Made by a program: the position numbers and the translations under genes. 11,648 nt of DNA. It comes from Oscillospiraceae bacterium. Lineage in GTDB: Bacteria > Bacillota_A > Clostridia > Oscillospirales > Oscillospiraceae. Below are positions 1-7,145 of the stretch, piece after piece (positions within the stretch are counted from its first letter, which is position 1; every line of letters starts with the position of its first letter). The DNA is taken from NCBI GenBank assembly GCA_017936985.1, contig JAGBEM010000141.1, positions 1 to 11,648 on the forward strand, written 5' to 3'. The notes under the pieces were generated by a model. That model saw nothing but the letters and a program-made list of their open reading frames with translations. It was not told the origin of the DNA and made no database searches.

Positions 1-590
1 CACAAGTGTGAATACGGTTGCTCCGTTGCCATCGGTAATCATGCCGATTCTGAAAACGACGGCGATCATGTTTGTGATTACTGCAAGGTCAAGATGAATG
101 ACTGTGCAGATGCCGATCTGGATCACGACTGTGATGAGTGTAATGCAGAAATGGGCGAGCATGACGATGGAGACCTGGATCACAAGTGTGATTATGGCTG
201 TTCCGAACCCATCGGCACCCACGAAGATACCAACAGAGATCATGTCTGTGATTACGGTTGCTCCGTAGCAATCGGCGAACACGCGGATTCTGATAAGAAT
301 CACAGCTGTGACCATGGCTGTAGTGCGTCTATCGGCAATCATACTGATGCTGATGGAGATGGTAATCATAGCTGCGACTACTGCGGCGAGATTATGACCG
401 AGTGCGAAGATGCCGACAAGGATCACACCTGTGACGAGTGCGACACAGAAGTGGGCGATCATGCCGATTCTGAGAACGACGGTAATCACGTCTGTGACTA
501 CTGCGGCCAGACGATGACCGAATGCGTCGACAGCAATACCGACAAGGATCACGCCTGTGATGAGTGCGGCAAGGATGGTATTACCGATCA
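1..590 (+). repeat. About ten Cys/His/Asp-rich repeats (H-x-C-D-x-C type) at the start of the giant protein
   Basis: Units begin with His at about nt 1, 67, 124, 181, 241, 301, 367, 424, 487 and 550, 19 to 22 residues apart. Each has HxCDxC or HxCDYGC, then a second Cys or His about 8 to 10 residues on, then an acidic D/N-rich stretch such as DADGDGN. Two subtypes are visible: units 1, 4, 5 and 6 carry an extra Gly (CDYGC), while the others are CDxC. Spaced Cys/His pairs suggest zinc-ribbon-like metal binding, and the acidic loops could bind calcium; both are inference. Similar repeats are common in secreted proteins of gut Clostridia. The array probably continues left of the window. Confidence 0.8.
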
Positions 591-3500
591 TCAATGGGTG
601 GATGCAAACTGCACAACACCTAAGAAATGCTCTGTTTGCGGTCTAACCGATGGCGCGGCATTGGATCACGATATGACGCAGGCCTCCTGTAGCGCTCCTG
701 CAACTTGTAAGCGTGAGAACTGCGGCTACACCGTAGGTCAGGCCCTGCCTCATACGCCGGTGGCAGATGAGGGATATCCTGCATTCTGTGAGGAAACCGG
801 TCTTACAGACGGAAGCCATTGCTCTGTTTGCGGTACAACCTTAGTAAAGCAGGAGATCATCCCCGCTTTGGGCCATGATATCCAGTACTATGAAGCAAAG
901 CAGCCCACGTATTCCAGTGTCGGTTGGGAGGCATATGAAGCCTGCACACGCTGTGCATATACCACATATGTGGAAATCCCGGCTTTGGAGGCTCCGGTCA
1001 TCGAGACCTATGAGGATTTCCTGTTCAATCTGGCGTTGCTGGAAGAAATTGCTTATGCCTATATACAGCAGAACCCCGGCAAGGATCCTGCAAATCTGGT
1101 TATTAAGTATATTCGTACCGGTGTTGACCGCTATAACTCCGGATCCTGGGGTATTATGGCAGGTTATGAGGATGCAGGGTTCGCAGCGTTCGTCAGCGAG
1201 ATGGAAGACATGATCAACAGTCAAGCTGCGGACGAAAGCGAAATGATCTGTGTGACCGCAATGAAGAACATTGAGAATTTTACAATTCCCAATGGTGATT
1301 ATGTGGACTTTGGCCATATGTTTGGCACAATGGATATTACATATCACAACACTTACAGCGTTAATCATGCAGACGTTGCTGGCTGGGCCGGCGACCTTGT
1401 GGACCTGCTGAGCACGGCAGACAGACACGCAGTCAAGGGTACGATGGATGAAATGGTTGCGGATATTTCCGAAAACTATCTCAACAAGTCCCTGGGAGAG
1501 AACGATATCTTCAGTCTGACTGACACCTACGGCGACTTGGATGGCTTCTATGTCATGAAGATGCTGCAGGGTAAGACTTACGAGACCGGAATGCTTACGG
1601 AAATCATCCAGGGATACTTTACCGAGGAGCTGACGGATGAGTACAGAGCAGACTTCTTCCTGAAAAATAGACTGAACGGTGTGAGCACCCGCGGAGATAT
1701 TCGTGATGCCGTATATAATGCTTATACCAGTAACAAGGTTGTTGCAACACTGGAAGGCACAAGAGAATTCACATCCGACAATCTGGACGATCTGAAGAAG
1801 GCTTGTAGCTATGCATTTGCAGATTATCTCTGCAAACTGGCAGGCGACTATGTAGAAGTCACAGATAATCCGTATTATTCCGTATTCTCTTCCAGCGCAT
1901 CTACCTTGGCACCGGGCATCACCCAGAAAATCGAGATGGCTACTTCTGCCGACGGAAAGCAGATGGTTTACTATCTGGCAACTGCTGACCTGAGCAGAGA
2001 TGATGTCCACATTTTCGCGAACTATAACAACAACGACCCCGCAGCCGGTTGGGCTATGCAGCGCGTTCTCGATCAGGCAAAAGCTGCACAAGCAAAATAC
2101 GGCGACCCGAATAGTGAACACTACATTCCCAATTACAATGTAATCGCAAGCATCAACGGTGCCGGTTTCAATATGTCTACCGGTGAACCCAGCGGCCTGC
2201 TGATTATGAATGGCGTGGTGTACCAAGATATCAATGCCAGCGGTTTCTTCGGTATTTTGAAGGATGGCACGGCTGTGATTGGTACGAAGGATGAGTATTT
2301 GACCGTCTATAAGGATCAGGTTGCAGAGGGCATTGCAGGTTTTGGTACAACTCTGGTTCAGGATGGTGCGATCTGCATTACCAGAACCGATAGCTATTAC
2401 AGCGATCGTGCAAGCCGTACGGCTGTGGGTATTACCAGAACAGGCAAGGTCGTGTTCATGGTCCTGGATGGCCGCCAGGAGCCTTGGTCCTGTGGCGGCA
2501 GCATGGAGGAAATTGCACAGATCATGCTGGAAGCAGGCTGTGTCCATGCGATTAACCTGGACGGCGGCGGTTCTACCACCTTTGTTGCCAAGCAGGAAGG
2601 TGACGACTCCCTGAGTGTCGTCAACAGACCTTCCGACGGCGTAGAGCGTTCTGTCAGTACTTCTCTGCTTATGGTTTCCACGGCACCCAGTTCTACTGCA
2701 TTTGACCATGCAATTCTGGAAACCGAAACAGATTACGTCACCGTCGGCACCAGCATCCAAATTACACCTGCAGGTGTTAGTGCTACCGGCAATGCAGCAG
2801 AAGTACCTGAGGGCGTTACTTGGGCTGTTTCGAATGAAAAGTGGGGCACCATTACAGAAGATGGTGTGTTCACTGCACTCAGAAACGGTGATGTGGATAT
2901 TTATCTGATGCTCGGTGATGAGATCATTGGCACAAAGACAATCCATATCGTGCTTCCGAATCAGGTCTACTTTACCAAGACCAATATCAATGCTGTTTAC
3001 GGACAGTCCATAACACTGCCTGTGAAGGCTTTGTATGATGGTAAGGAAGTTGCCATCCAGCCCAGCGATCTGATCTTCACAATGAACAATGAAGTGGCTG
3101 GTATCATTGATGGATTTAACTTCATCGGCGATGAGGCTTCCGGCGTCAAGATGGTTGTGGTCACTGTTACTTTGGCAAGCGACACCAGCGTTTCTGCCAA
3201 TGCGACTGTGAATCTGTATAAGCAGGGTGAGAATTCCTTTGACTTTGATCAGGCAACCGGCGGAGATCGTGAGCTGGCATGGGATCGTCAGGTGTCTAAC
3301 GCCACCACGGATGATGCGATCACTTACATGATCATCGATCAGAGCAAGGATATGGTTACTTCTTATGTCTTTGCCATCGATATGACCCAAATTCCGATCC
3401 CCAAGCAGCTGGAAGATCTGATTTACATGCTGCCCGGTTCCGACATGGAAGGCGCATCCGCATGGAACTTCCTGCTACAGCTTGCAGAGCGCGTCAGTGT

Positions 3501-6500
3501 TCTGTCTGAGGTCAAACCTGTCATTCGGTTCGATCCCAATTTCGATGTGGATTACAGCGAACTGAAGTTGGTCAATGAATACTTTGTGCTGACAGCTACA
3601 GAGTTTGATGAGCAAACCAATTCGCTGACGCTGACTTTGAACTGGATTGACCAGACACAGCCCATTGATCCCACTATGGCAAACCCCCTCTGCCTGGTCA
3701 GCGGCATTAAACTGACACCCAAGGAGAATGCAAATTGGGATGCAAAGTCTCAGCTGACCGTGGTTAACTCCGGTGAGATCAGCTATGAGATTTATCTGCG
3801 GGCAAGCGGCCTCTACTCCTTCGCACAGAAGCCCGATAACCAGCAGACTTACGGACTGTATCCCTATATCAACCCCAATGATGCCAACGACAAGGGTGGC
3901 TACTTCGGAGATATTTATCATACCTTCGTGGATACCTACACGCTGGTAAACGCTGTCAAGAATGGTTGGTTAAATGAAGACGGTGGTTTCGCCTACTATA
4001 ATAACGGCGAAAAGTACTTCGGCGTTCGCAAGGTAGACGGCCTGTATTACAACTTCGGTGAAAACGGTATCAATATCGGCAAAACAACGTACAGCGGTCT
4101 GTTTGAAGAGAACGGCAGCACTTATTATGCTAAGAACGGCGAGCTTGTGATCGGTTGGCAGGCAATCGGTGATGATTGGTATCTGTTTAATGAAACGACT
4201 TATGCAGGTGTCCATGGTACCTATAGTGCAGTCGTTGCGAATGTAGCGGTTACCTATGAAATGGAGAATGGCCGACTTGTCAAGGGCTTCTGGCACGAGA
4301 ACGAAAAGGGCTTGCAGTACTTCTTCGGACCGAACTGCTACCACAAGGGCTGGAAGGTCATTGACGGTGAGCGCTACTTCTTTGAAGATTACTATGCACA
4401 CACCGGAATCCATCCTGTTCGTGAGTCCCACGCAGTAACCCTGTTGTGGTACGAGTTCGCAGAAGACGGCAGACTGATCGGTGAGGTTGCAGATGGTCTG
4501 CACTGGTTCGAAGGTGAGCTGTATTACATCGTGGATATTATTGCTGTATCCAACGGCATGAACTTGGTGGATGGAAATTACTACTACTTTAATGCCAACG
4601 GTACTGCTGTGCGCAATAAGGCTACCTGGGTCAGCAAAACCAACAATCTGGTGGAAGTCGGCACCTATCGCTTTGCTGCAGATGGCAAGGCTATTATGAA
4701 AACGGAATTGGCAGAGGAGAATGGTGCGCTGTATTACTACCATAACGGCAAGCGGACTGCCAGCGCTGGTGTCATTGAATGGAATGGTAACTACTACTAC
4801 ATCGGCTCCGGAGCGAAGGCCATCATGGGCGGTACAGCATGGGTCAGCAAGACCAATGGCTTGTGCGATGTGGGCACCTATCGCTTCGCTGCAGATGGCA
4901 AGATGATCATGACAACCGAGGTTGTCAATGAAAACGGTACTTACTATTACTACTGCAACGGCAAGAGAACTGCCAGCGCAGGTTTGATCTGCTTCAATGG
5001 TGAGTACTACTACATTGACGGTTCTGCCAAGGCGGTTGTAAACAGAACGGTTTGGATTAGCAAGACCAACGGCTGGAAACCTGTAGGATCTTACAGCTTT
5101 GACGCTGAAGGTAAGATGATCCGTCACAACGGTGTTGTCAACGGATACTATTATGTTGACGGTGTAAAGACCGCAGCTGGTTTGGTTGAGTTTAATGGCT
5201 CCTATTACTATGCCGGCAGTGGCGGTAAGGTCATTGTGAACAAGTCGAGCTGGATCTCTACCACCAATGGTTTGGTATCTGCAGGTGTCTATCGCTTTGA
5301 CGCCGAAGGCAAGATGCTTCTGACAACTGGCGTTGTGAATGAAAGCGGAACGCTGTACTACTACCAGGATGGCAAGAGAACCAATGGCGGTTTGGTGGAG
5401 TATCAGGGCAATTACTACTACTTTGCTAATAATGGCACTGCCTTCACAAATGGTACTGCCTGGGTCAGCAAGACCAATGGCTTGGTAGCGGTTGGTACCT
5501 ATCGGTTTGCCGCAGATGGCAAGATGATTATGACAACTGAGGTTGTCAATGAAAATGGCACGTACTACTATTACAAGGATGGTAAGCGAACTGCCAATGC
5601 AGGTTTGATCCTGTTTAAGGATTACTACTATTACATTGACGGTTCTGCCAAGGCTGTTGCAAACAAAACGATTTGGGTCAGTAAGACCAACGGTCTGGTG
5701 CCTGCCGGAACCTATACCTTCGGCGCAGAGGGTAAGATGTACCTCCATCATCAGATCCTGAATGGTTATTACTACTATGATGGTGAGAAGACTGCAGCAG
5801 GCGTAGTGGAAATTAATGGTTCCTACTATTACGCCGGCAATAATGGCCTTGTCTACACCAGCAGAACTTTCTGGGCAGGCACAACAAACGGCCTGCTGGA
5901 AGCTGGCACCTATCGTGCGGCAGCCGATGGCAAGCTGATCATGACAACAGAGGTTGTGAACGAAAACGGCACCTTGTACTACTACAAGAATGGTAAGCGT
6001 ACTGCTAACGCAGGCGTCATGGAAATTGACGGAAGCTACTATTACATTGGCAGTGGTGCAATTGCTGTGGCCGGTCGTACAGCTTGGGTCGGTGTGACCA
6101 ATGGCCTGGTGCCTGCCGGTACCTACCGTTTTGCCGCAGATGGCAAGATGATCATGACCACTGAGATCGTCAACGAGAATGGTGCTCTGTACTACTATCA
6201 AAATGGTGTCAGAACTGCCAGCGCAGGTTTGATCCAGCTCAACGGTGCTTACTACTACATTGATAGCTCCGCTAAGGCGGTTGCCGGTAAGACGGCATGG
6301 GTCAGCAAGACCAATGGTCTGGTCAAGGAAGGTCAGTATACTTTCGATGAAAAAGGTAAAATGATCTTTGCCAATGGCATTATGGATGGTTATTACTATG
6401 TTGACGGTGCGAAAACCGCAGCAGGCCTGATTCAAATCGATGGTTCCTACTACTATGCCGGCAGTGGCGGTAAGATTCTTAAGAATCAATCCATATGGGT

Positions 6501-6996
6501 CAGCAATACCAACGATCTGCTTCCGGTAGGCACTTACCGCGTGGATCAGGAAGGCAAGCTGATCATGACCACTGAATTGGTCAACGAGAATGGAACGCTG
6601 TATTACTACAAGGATGGTAAGCGTACCGCCAATGCAGGCATTCTGGAAATTGATGGAAGCTACTACTATGTTACCGGCCGCGGAATCGCTGTTGCCAACG
6701 ATACTGCATGGGTCAGCATTACCAATGGCCTGGTGCCTGTTGGCACATACCGGTTTGATGCAGATGGCAAGATGATCATGACTACAGAAGTCGTGAATGA
6801 GGATGGCATCCTGTATTATTACCGCAATGGCGTCAGAACAACCAGTGCTGGTCTGATTGAGTTGGATGGTGACTATTACTACATTGACTCTTCTGCGCAA
6901 GCAGTTGTTAGCAAGACGGTGTGGGTCAGCATTACCAACGGCCTGATGGAAGAGGGTAGCTACACATTCGGTGAAGATGGCAAGATGATTCTGTAA
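1..6996 (+). CDS. Giant cell-surface protein with Cys/His repeats, phosphodiester glycosidase domain and cell-wall-binding repeats (5' partial)
   Basis: The frame is open from base 1 and ends at TAA 6994-6996, giving 2331 residues without the true N-terminus. The Met at 94 is internal, because repeat units already occur before it. Domain order by nucleotide: Cys/His/Asp repeats 1-590; CxxC linker to about 1000; helical unknown segment 1003-1920; NAGPA-type phosphodiester glycosidase 1921-2690; Ig-like segments about 2700-3225; unassigned beta-rich segment 3226-3960; cell-wall-binding repeats 3961-6993. Members of the glycosidase family hydrolyse sugar-phosphodiester bonds; the substrate here is unknown. 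The tail repeats imply non-covalent attachment to wall glycan, and there is no LPXTG or C-terminal membrane anchor. A signal peptide is expected upstream but not seen. Codon use is strongly biased: from 844 to the stop only one CTA (3475) and one TTA (3970) occur, and no TCA. The adjacent glycan operon suggests a role at the cell surface. The domain call is firm; the biological role is inferred. Confidence 0.9.
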   Translation, partial: HKCEYGCSVAIGNHADSENDGDHVCDYCKVKMNDCADADLDHDCDECNAEMGEHDDGDLDHKCDYGCSEPIGTHEDTNRDHVCDYGCSVAIGEHADSDKNHSCDHGCSASIGNHTDADGDGNHSCDYCGEIMTECEDADKDHTCDECDTEVGDHADSENDGNHVCDYCGQTMTECVDSNTDKDHACDECGKDGITDHQWVDANCTTPKKCSVCGLTDGAALDHDMTQASCSAPATCKRENCGYTVGQALPHTPVADEGYPAFCEETGLTDGSHCSVCGTTLVKQEIIPALGHDIQYYEAKQPTYSSVGWEAYEACTRCAYTTYVEIPALEAPVIETYEDFLFNLALLEEIAYAYIQQNPGKDPANLVIKYIRTGVDRYNSGSWGIMAGYEDAGFAAFVSEMEDMINSQAADESEMICVTAMKNIENFTIPNGDYVDFGHMFGTMDITYHNTYSVNHADVAGWAGDLVDLLSTADRHAVKGTMDEMVADISENYLNKSLGENDIFSLTDTYGDLDGFYVMKMLQGKTYETGMLTEIIQGYFTEELTDEYRADFFLKNRLNGVSTRGDIRDAVYNAYTSNKVVATLEGTREFTSDNLDDLKKACSYAFADYLCKLAGDYVEVTDNPYYSVFSSSASTLAPGITQKIEMATSADGKQMVYYLATADLSRDDVHIFANYNNNDPAAGWAMQRVLDQAKAAQAKYGDPNSEHYIPNYNVIASINGAGFNMSTGEPSGLLIMNGVVYQDINASGFFGILKDGTAVIGTKDEYLTVYKDQVAEGIAGFGTTLVQDGAICITRTDSYYSDRASRTAVGITRTGKVVFMVLDGRQEPWSCGGSMEEIAQIMLEAGCVHAINLDGGGSTTFVAKQEGDDSLSVVNRPSDGVERSVSTSLLMVSTAPSSTAFDHAILETETDYVTVGTSIQITPAGVSATGNAAEVPEGVTWAVSNEKWGTITEDGVFTALRNGDVDIYLMLGDEIIGTKTIHIVLPNQVYFTKTNINAVYGQSITLPVKALYDGKEVAIQPSDLIFTMNNEVAGIIDGFNFIGDEASGVKMVVVTVTLASDTSVSANATVNLYKQGENSFDFDQATGGDRELAWDRQVSNATTDDAITYMIIDQSKDMVTSYVFAIDMTQIPIPKQLEDLIYMLPGSDMEGASAWNFLLQLAERVSVLSEVKPVIRFDPNFDVDYSELKLVNEYFVLTATEFDEQTNSLTLTLNWIDQTQPIDPTMANPLCLVSGIKLTPKENANWDAKSQLTVVNSGEISYEIYLRASGLYSFAQKPDNQQTYGLYPYINPNDANDKGGYFGDIYHTFVDTYTLVNAVKNGWLNEDGGFAYYNNGEKYFGVRKVDGLYYNFGENGINIGKTTYSGLFEENGSTYYAKNGELVIGWQAIGDDWYLFNETTYAGVHGTYSAVVANVAVTYEMENGRLVKGFWHENEKGLQYFFGPNCYHKGWKVIDGERYFFEDYYAHTGIHPVRESHAVTLLWYEFAEDGRLIGEVADGLHWFEGELYYIVDIIAVSNGMNLVDGNYYYFNANGTAVRNKATWVSKTNNLVEVGTYRFAADGKAIMKTELAEENGALYYYHNGKRTASAGVIEWNGNYYYIGSGAKAIMGGTAWVSKTNGLCDVGTYRFAADGKMIMTTEVVNENGTYYYYCNGKRTASAGLICFNGEYYYIDGSAKAVVNRTVWISKTNGWKPVGSYSFDAEGKMIRHNGVVNGYYYVDGVKTAAGLVEFNGSYYYAGSGGKVIVNKSSWISTTNGLVSAGVYRFDAEGKMLLTTGVVNESGTLYYYQDGKRTNGGLVEYQGNYYYFANNGTAFTNGTAWVSKTNGLVAVGTYRFAADGKMIMTTEVVNENGTYYYYKDGKRTANAGLILFKDYYYYIDGSAKAVANKTIWVSKTNGLVPAGTYTFGAEGKMYLHHQILNGYYYYDGEKTAAGVVEINGSYYYAGNNGLVYTSRTFWAGTTNGLLEAGTYRAAADGKLIMTTEVVNENGTLYYYKNGKRTANAGVMEIDGSYYYIGSGAIAVAGRTAWVGVTNGLVPAGTYRFAADGKMIMTTEIVNENGALYYYQNGVRTASAGLIQLNGAYYYIDSSAKAVAGKTAWVSKTNGLVKEGQYTFDEKGKMIFANGIMDGYYYVDGAKTAAGLIQIDGSYYYAGSGGKILKNQSIWVSNTNDLLPVGTYRVDQEGKLIMTTELVNENGTLYYYKDGKRTANAGILEIDGSYYYVTGRGIAVANDTAWVSITNGLVPVGTYRFDADGKMIMTTEVVNEDGILYYYRNGVRTTSAGLIELDGDYYYIDSSAQAVVSKTVWVSITNGLMEEGSYTFGEDGKMIL
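591..1002 (+). other. Cys-rich linker repeats (C..P..C..CG....H type)
   Basis: This protein segment contains several degenerate units of the form Cys-x2-Pro-x2-Cys-x2-Cys-Gly followed by Ala-Leu-x-His. Examples start near 610 (CTTPKKCSVCG), 688 (CSAPATCKRENCG), 820 (HCSVCG) and 943 (CTRC). The pattern is familiar from linker regions of Clostridia surface proteins and looks like small metal-binding or disulfide modules. It joins the N-terminal repeats to the helical segment. Function is not known. Confidence 0.6.
1003..1920 (+). other. Unassigned helical domain with DFGHMFG and WAGD motifs
   Basis: About 306 residues lie between the Cys-rich linker and the glycosidase domain. The composition reads as mostly alpha-helical, with alternating charged and hydrophobic residues and few prolines. 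The most striking stretch is DFGHMFGTMDITYHN (from nt 1306), followed about 11 residues later by GWAGDLVDLL (from nt 1381). The clustered His, Asp and Trp-Ala-Gly-Asp residues look like an active or binding site. I do not recognise the family with certainty. It could be an independent enzymatic domain or a helical adaptor specific to this architecture. Confidence 0.5.
1921..2690 (+). other. Phosphodiester glycosidase (NAGPA-type) domain
   Basis: The family hallmarks appear in order: an NGAGF segment (nt 2155-2169) at the start of the core, SRTAVGI (2413-2433), and the diagnostic NLDGGGSTT (2554-2580), with a closing RSVSTSLLMV strand (2647-2676). The family is named for the mammalian uncovering enzyme, which removes GlcNAc from GlcNAc-1-P-6-mannose. 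Bacterial members are secreted and often linked to exopolysaccharide or wall metabolism. All signature residues that I can see are intact, so the domain is probably active. The substrate cannot be read from sequence. Confidence 0.88.
2701..3225 (+). other. Two Ig-like beta-sandwich segments
   Basis: The first segment (about 2740-2956) has the bacterial Ig-like pattern: a 'TSIQITPAG' strand, then VTWAVSNEKWGTITEDGVFTA, which matches the W.S.....I...G..TA core of Big_2-type domains. The second (about 2956-3225) follows directly with a similar strand pattern (QSITLPVKALYDGKEV, VAGIIDG) but is more diverged. Such modules usually act as spacers or adhesive units in surface proteins. The first call is fairly firm and the second is tentative. 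Confidence 0.65.
3226..3960 (+). other. Unassigned beta-rich segment before the wall-binding repeats
   Basis: About 245 residues begin at SFDFDQATGGDRELAWDRQ and end before the first Gly-Trp repeat. The segment has alternating hydrophobic strands, one amphipathic helix-like stretch near 3400-3500 (KQLEDLIYMLPG...WNFLLQLAERV) and an aromatic end (YGLYPYINPN...GGYFGDIYHTF). I cannot place it in a named family. By position it links the Ig-like modules to the cell-wall-binding region and may form a structural platform. Confidence 0.4.
3961..4620 (+). repeat. Degenerate cell-wall-binding repeats (Gly-Trp/Tyr type)
   Basis: This stretch carries irregular 20- to 30-residue units with aromatic-glycine cores: NGWLNEDGGFAYYNNGEKYFG, VDGLYYNFGENG, IGWQAIGDDWYLFN, KGWKVIDGERYFFEDYYAHTG and LVDGNYYYFNANGTAV. 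They match the general cell-wall/choline-binding repeat pattern (G-W-x-x-x-x-G-x-x-Y-Y-F). Units are more diverged and richer in Trp than the regular array that follows, which suggests an older part of the anchor or a different ligand specificity. Confidence 0.75.
4621..6996 (+). repeat. Regular 66-71-residue wall-binding repeat array with three-unit super-repeat
   Basis: Twelve units start at the Trp of the WVSKTNGL motif: nt 4627, 4840, 5053, 5251, 5461, 5674, 5872, 6085, 6298, 6496, 6709 and 6922. Unit lengths are 71, 71, 66, 70, 71, 66, 71, 71, 66, 71 and 71 residues, then a 24-residue half unit ending in DGKMIL and the stop. Each unit holds GTYRFAADGKMIMTTE, then a Tyr-rich YYYY...DGKRTA, then a second Tyr hairpin GSYYYI. 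The short units lack about five residues, reading NGYYYVDG in place of the NENGTLYYYKDG form. The array therefore repeats every 208 residues. It is probably a wall-glycan-binding anchor; the ligand is not identified. Confidence 0.88.
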
Positions 6997-7024
6997 TTTT
7001 CACCAATCAAAATACTTTTTATCG

Positions 7025-7055
7025 CCGCCCATCCTGCTTATGGCGGGATGGGCGG
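7025..7055 (+). repeat. Inverted repeat / hairpin 1 (13 bp stem, 5-nt loop)
   Basis: Arm 7025-7037 (CCGCCCATCCTGC) pairs with 7043-7055 (GCGGGATGGGCGG), with a single G-U pair and loop TTATG. It is G/C-rich and lies 28 bases after the stop codon, where a terminator would be expected. However, the bases that follow are TACCTCAAAG, not a T-run. It could be a processing or mRNA 3'-end-stabilising hairpin, or a weak terminator. Confidence 0.7.
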
Positions 7056-7102
7056 TACCTCAAAGAAACCGCAGAAAATGGGGCTTCTTTGAGGTACCGC
7101 CC
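7050..7102 (+). repeat. Perfect 18-bp inverted repeat / hairpin 2
   Basis: Arm 7050-7067 (GGGCGGTACCTCAAAGAA) is exactly complementary to 7085-7102, around a 17-nt loop (7068-7084). The first six bases of its left arm (GGGCGG) are also the end of the right arm of hairpin 1. Each arm contains the palindrome GGTACC. No T-run follows on either strand. It may be an attenuator-like or processing structure, a DNA-binding site, or a small palindromic repeat element. Confidence 0.75.
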
Positions 7103-7133
7103 AATAGAAGGAACGGCTTCCTAAAAAGAAAAA

Positions 7134-7141
7134 AGGAGAGG
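7134..7141 (+). promoter_or_regulatory. Ribosome binding site of the first GT4 gene
   Basis: AGGAGAGG sits within an A-rich stretch, with its AGGAG core (7134-7138) seven bases before ATG 7146. It fixes the start of the glycosyltransferase and lies outside the right arm of hairpin 2. Confidence 0.8.
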
Positions 7142-7145
7142 CGCA

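Larger units (their letters stand above)
6997..7145 (+). other. Intergenic spacer between surface protein and glycan operon
   Basis: The spacer has 149 bases. It holds two adjoining inverted repeats and the ribosome binding site of the next gene. I see no convincing -35/-10 promoter pair. The run CTTTTTATC at about 7013-7023 precedes the hairpins instead of following them, so no canonical intrinsic terminator is formed on the + strand. Confidence 0.6.

Noticed and set aside
94..96. ATG at 94 as the start of the giant gene
   Set aside because: The frame is open to base 1 and a Cys/His repeat unit (HKCEYGC) is already present before it; there is no ribosome binding site and no signal peptide after it.
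1..590. Dockerin or thrombospondin type 3 calcium repeats
   Set aside because: The acidic DADGDG-like stretches are suggestive, but the dominant periodic feature is HxCDxC, and the dockerin helix pattern is missing.
841..3390. An 849-codon open frame on the minus strand, opposite the glycosidase region
   Set aside because: Same codon-register artefact; the sense strand encodes the NLDGGGST glycosidase motif and Ig-like modules.
3970..6900. A 976-codon open frame on the minus strand, opposite the wall-binding repeats
   Set aside because: It is in exact codon register with the sense gene, and stays open because the sense gene avoids TTA, CTA and TCA. Its translation is a low-complexity Ile/Val/Asp repeat pattern with no family signature, while the sense strand has clear domains.
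6900..6996. An LPXTG sorting signal at the C-terminus of the giant protein
   Set aside because: The protein ends in ...GEDGKMIL with no LPXTG, hydrophobic stretch or basic tail; anchoring is by repeats.
7025..7102. A canonical rho-independent terminator
   Set aside because: The stems are strong, but no T-run follows either hairpin on either strand; the T-rich run lies before them at about 7013-7019.
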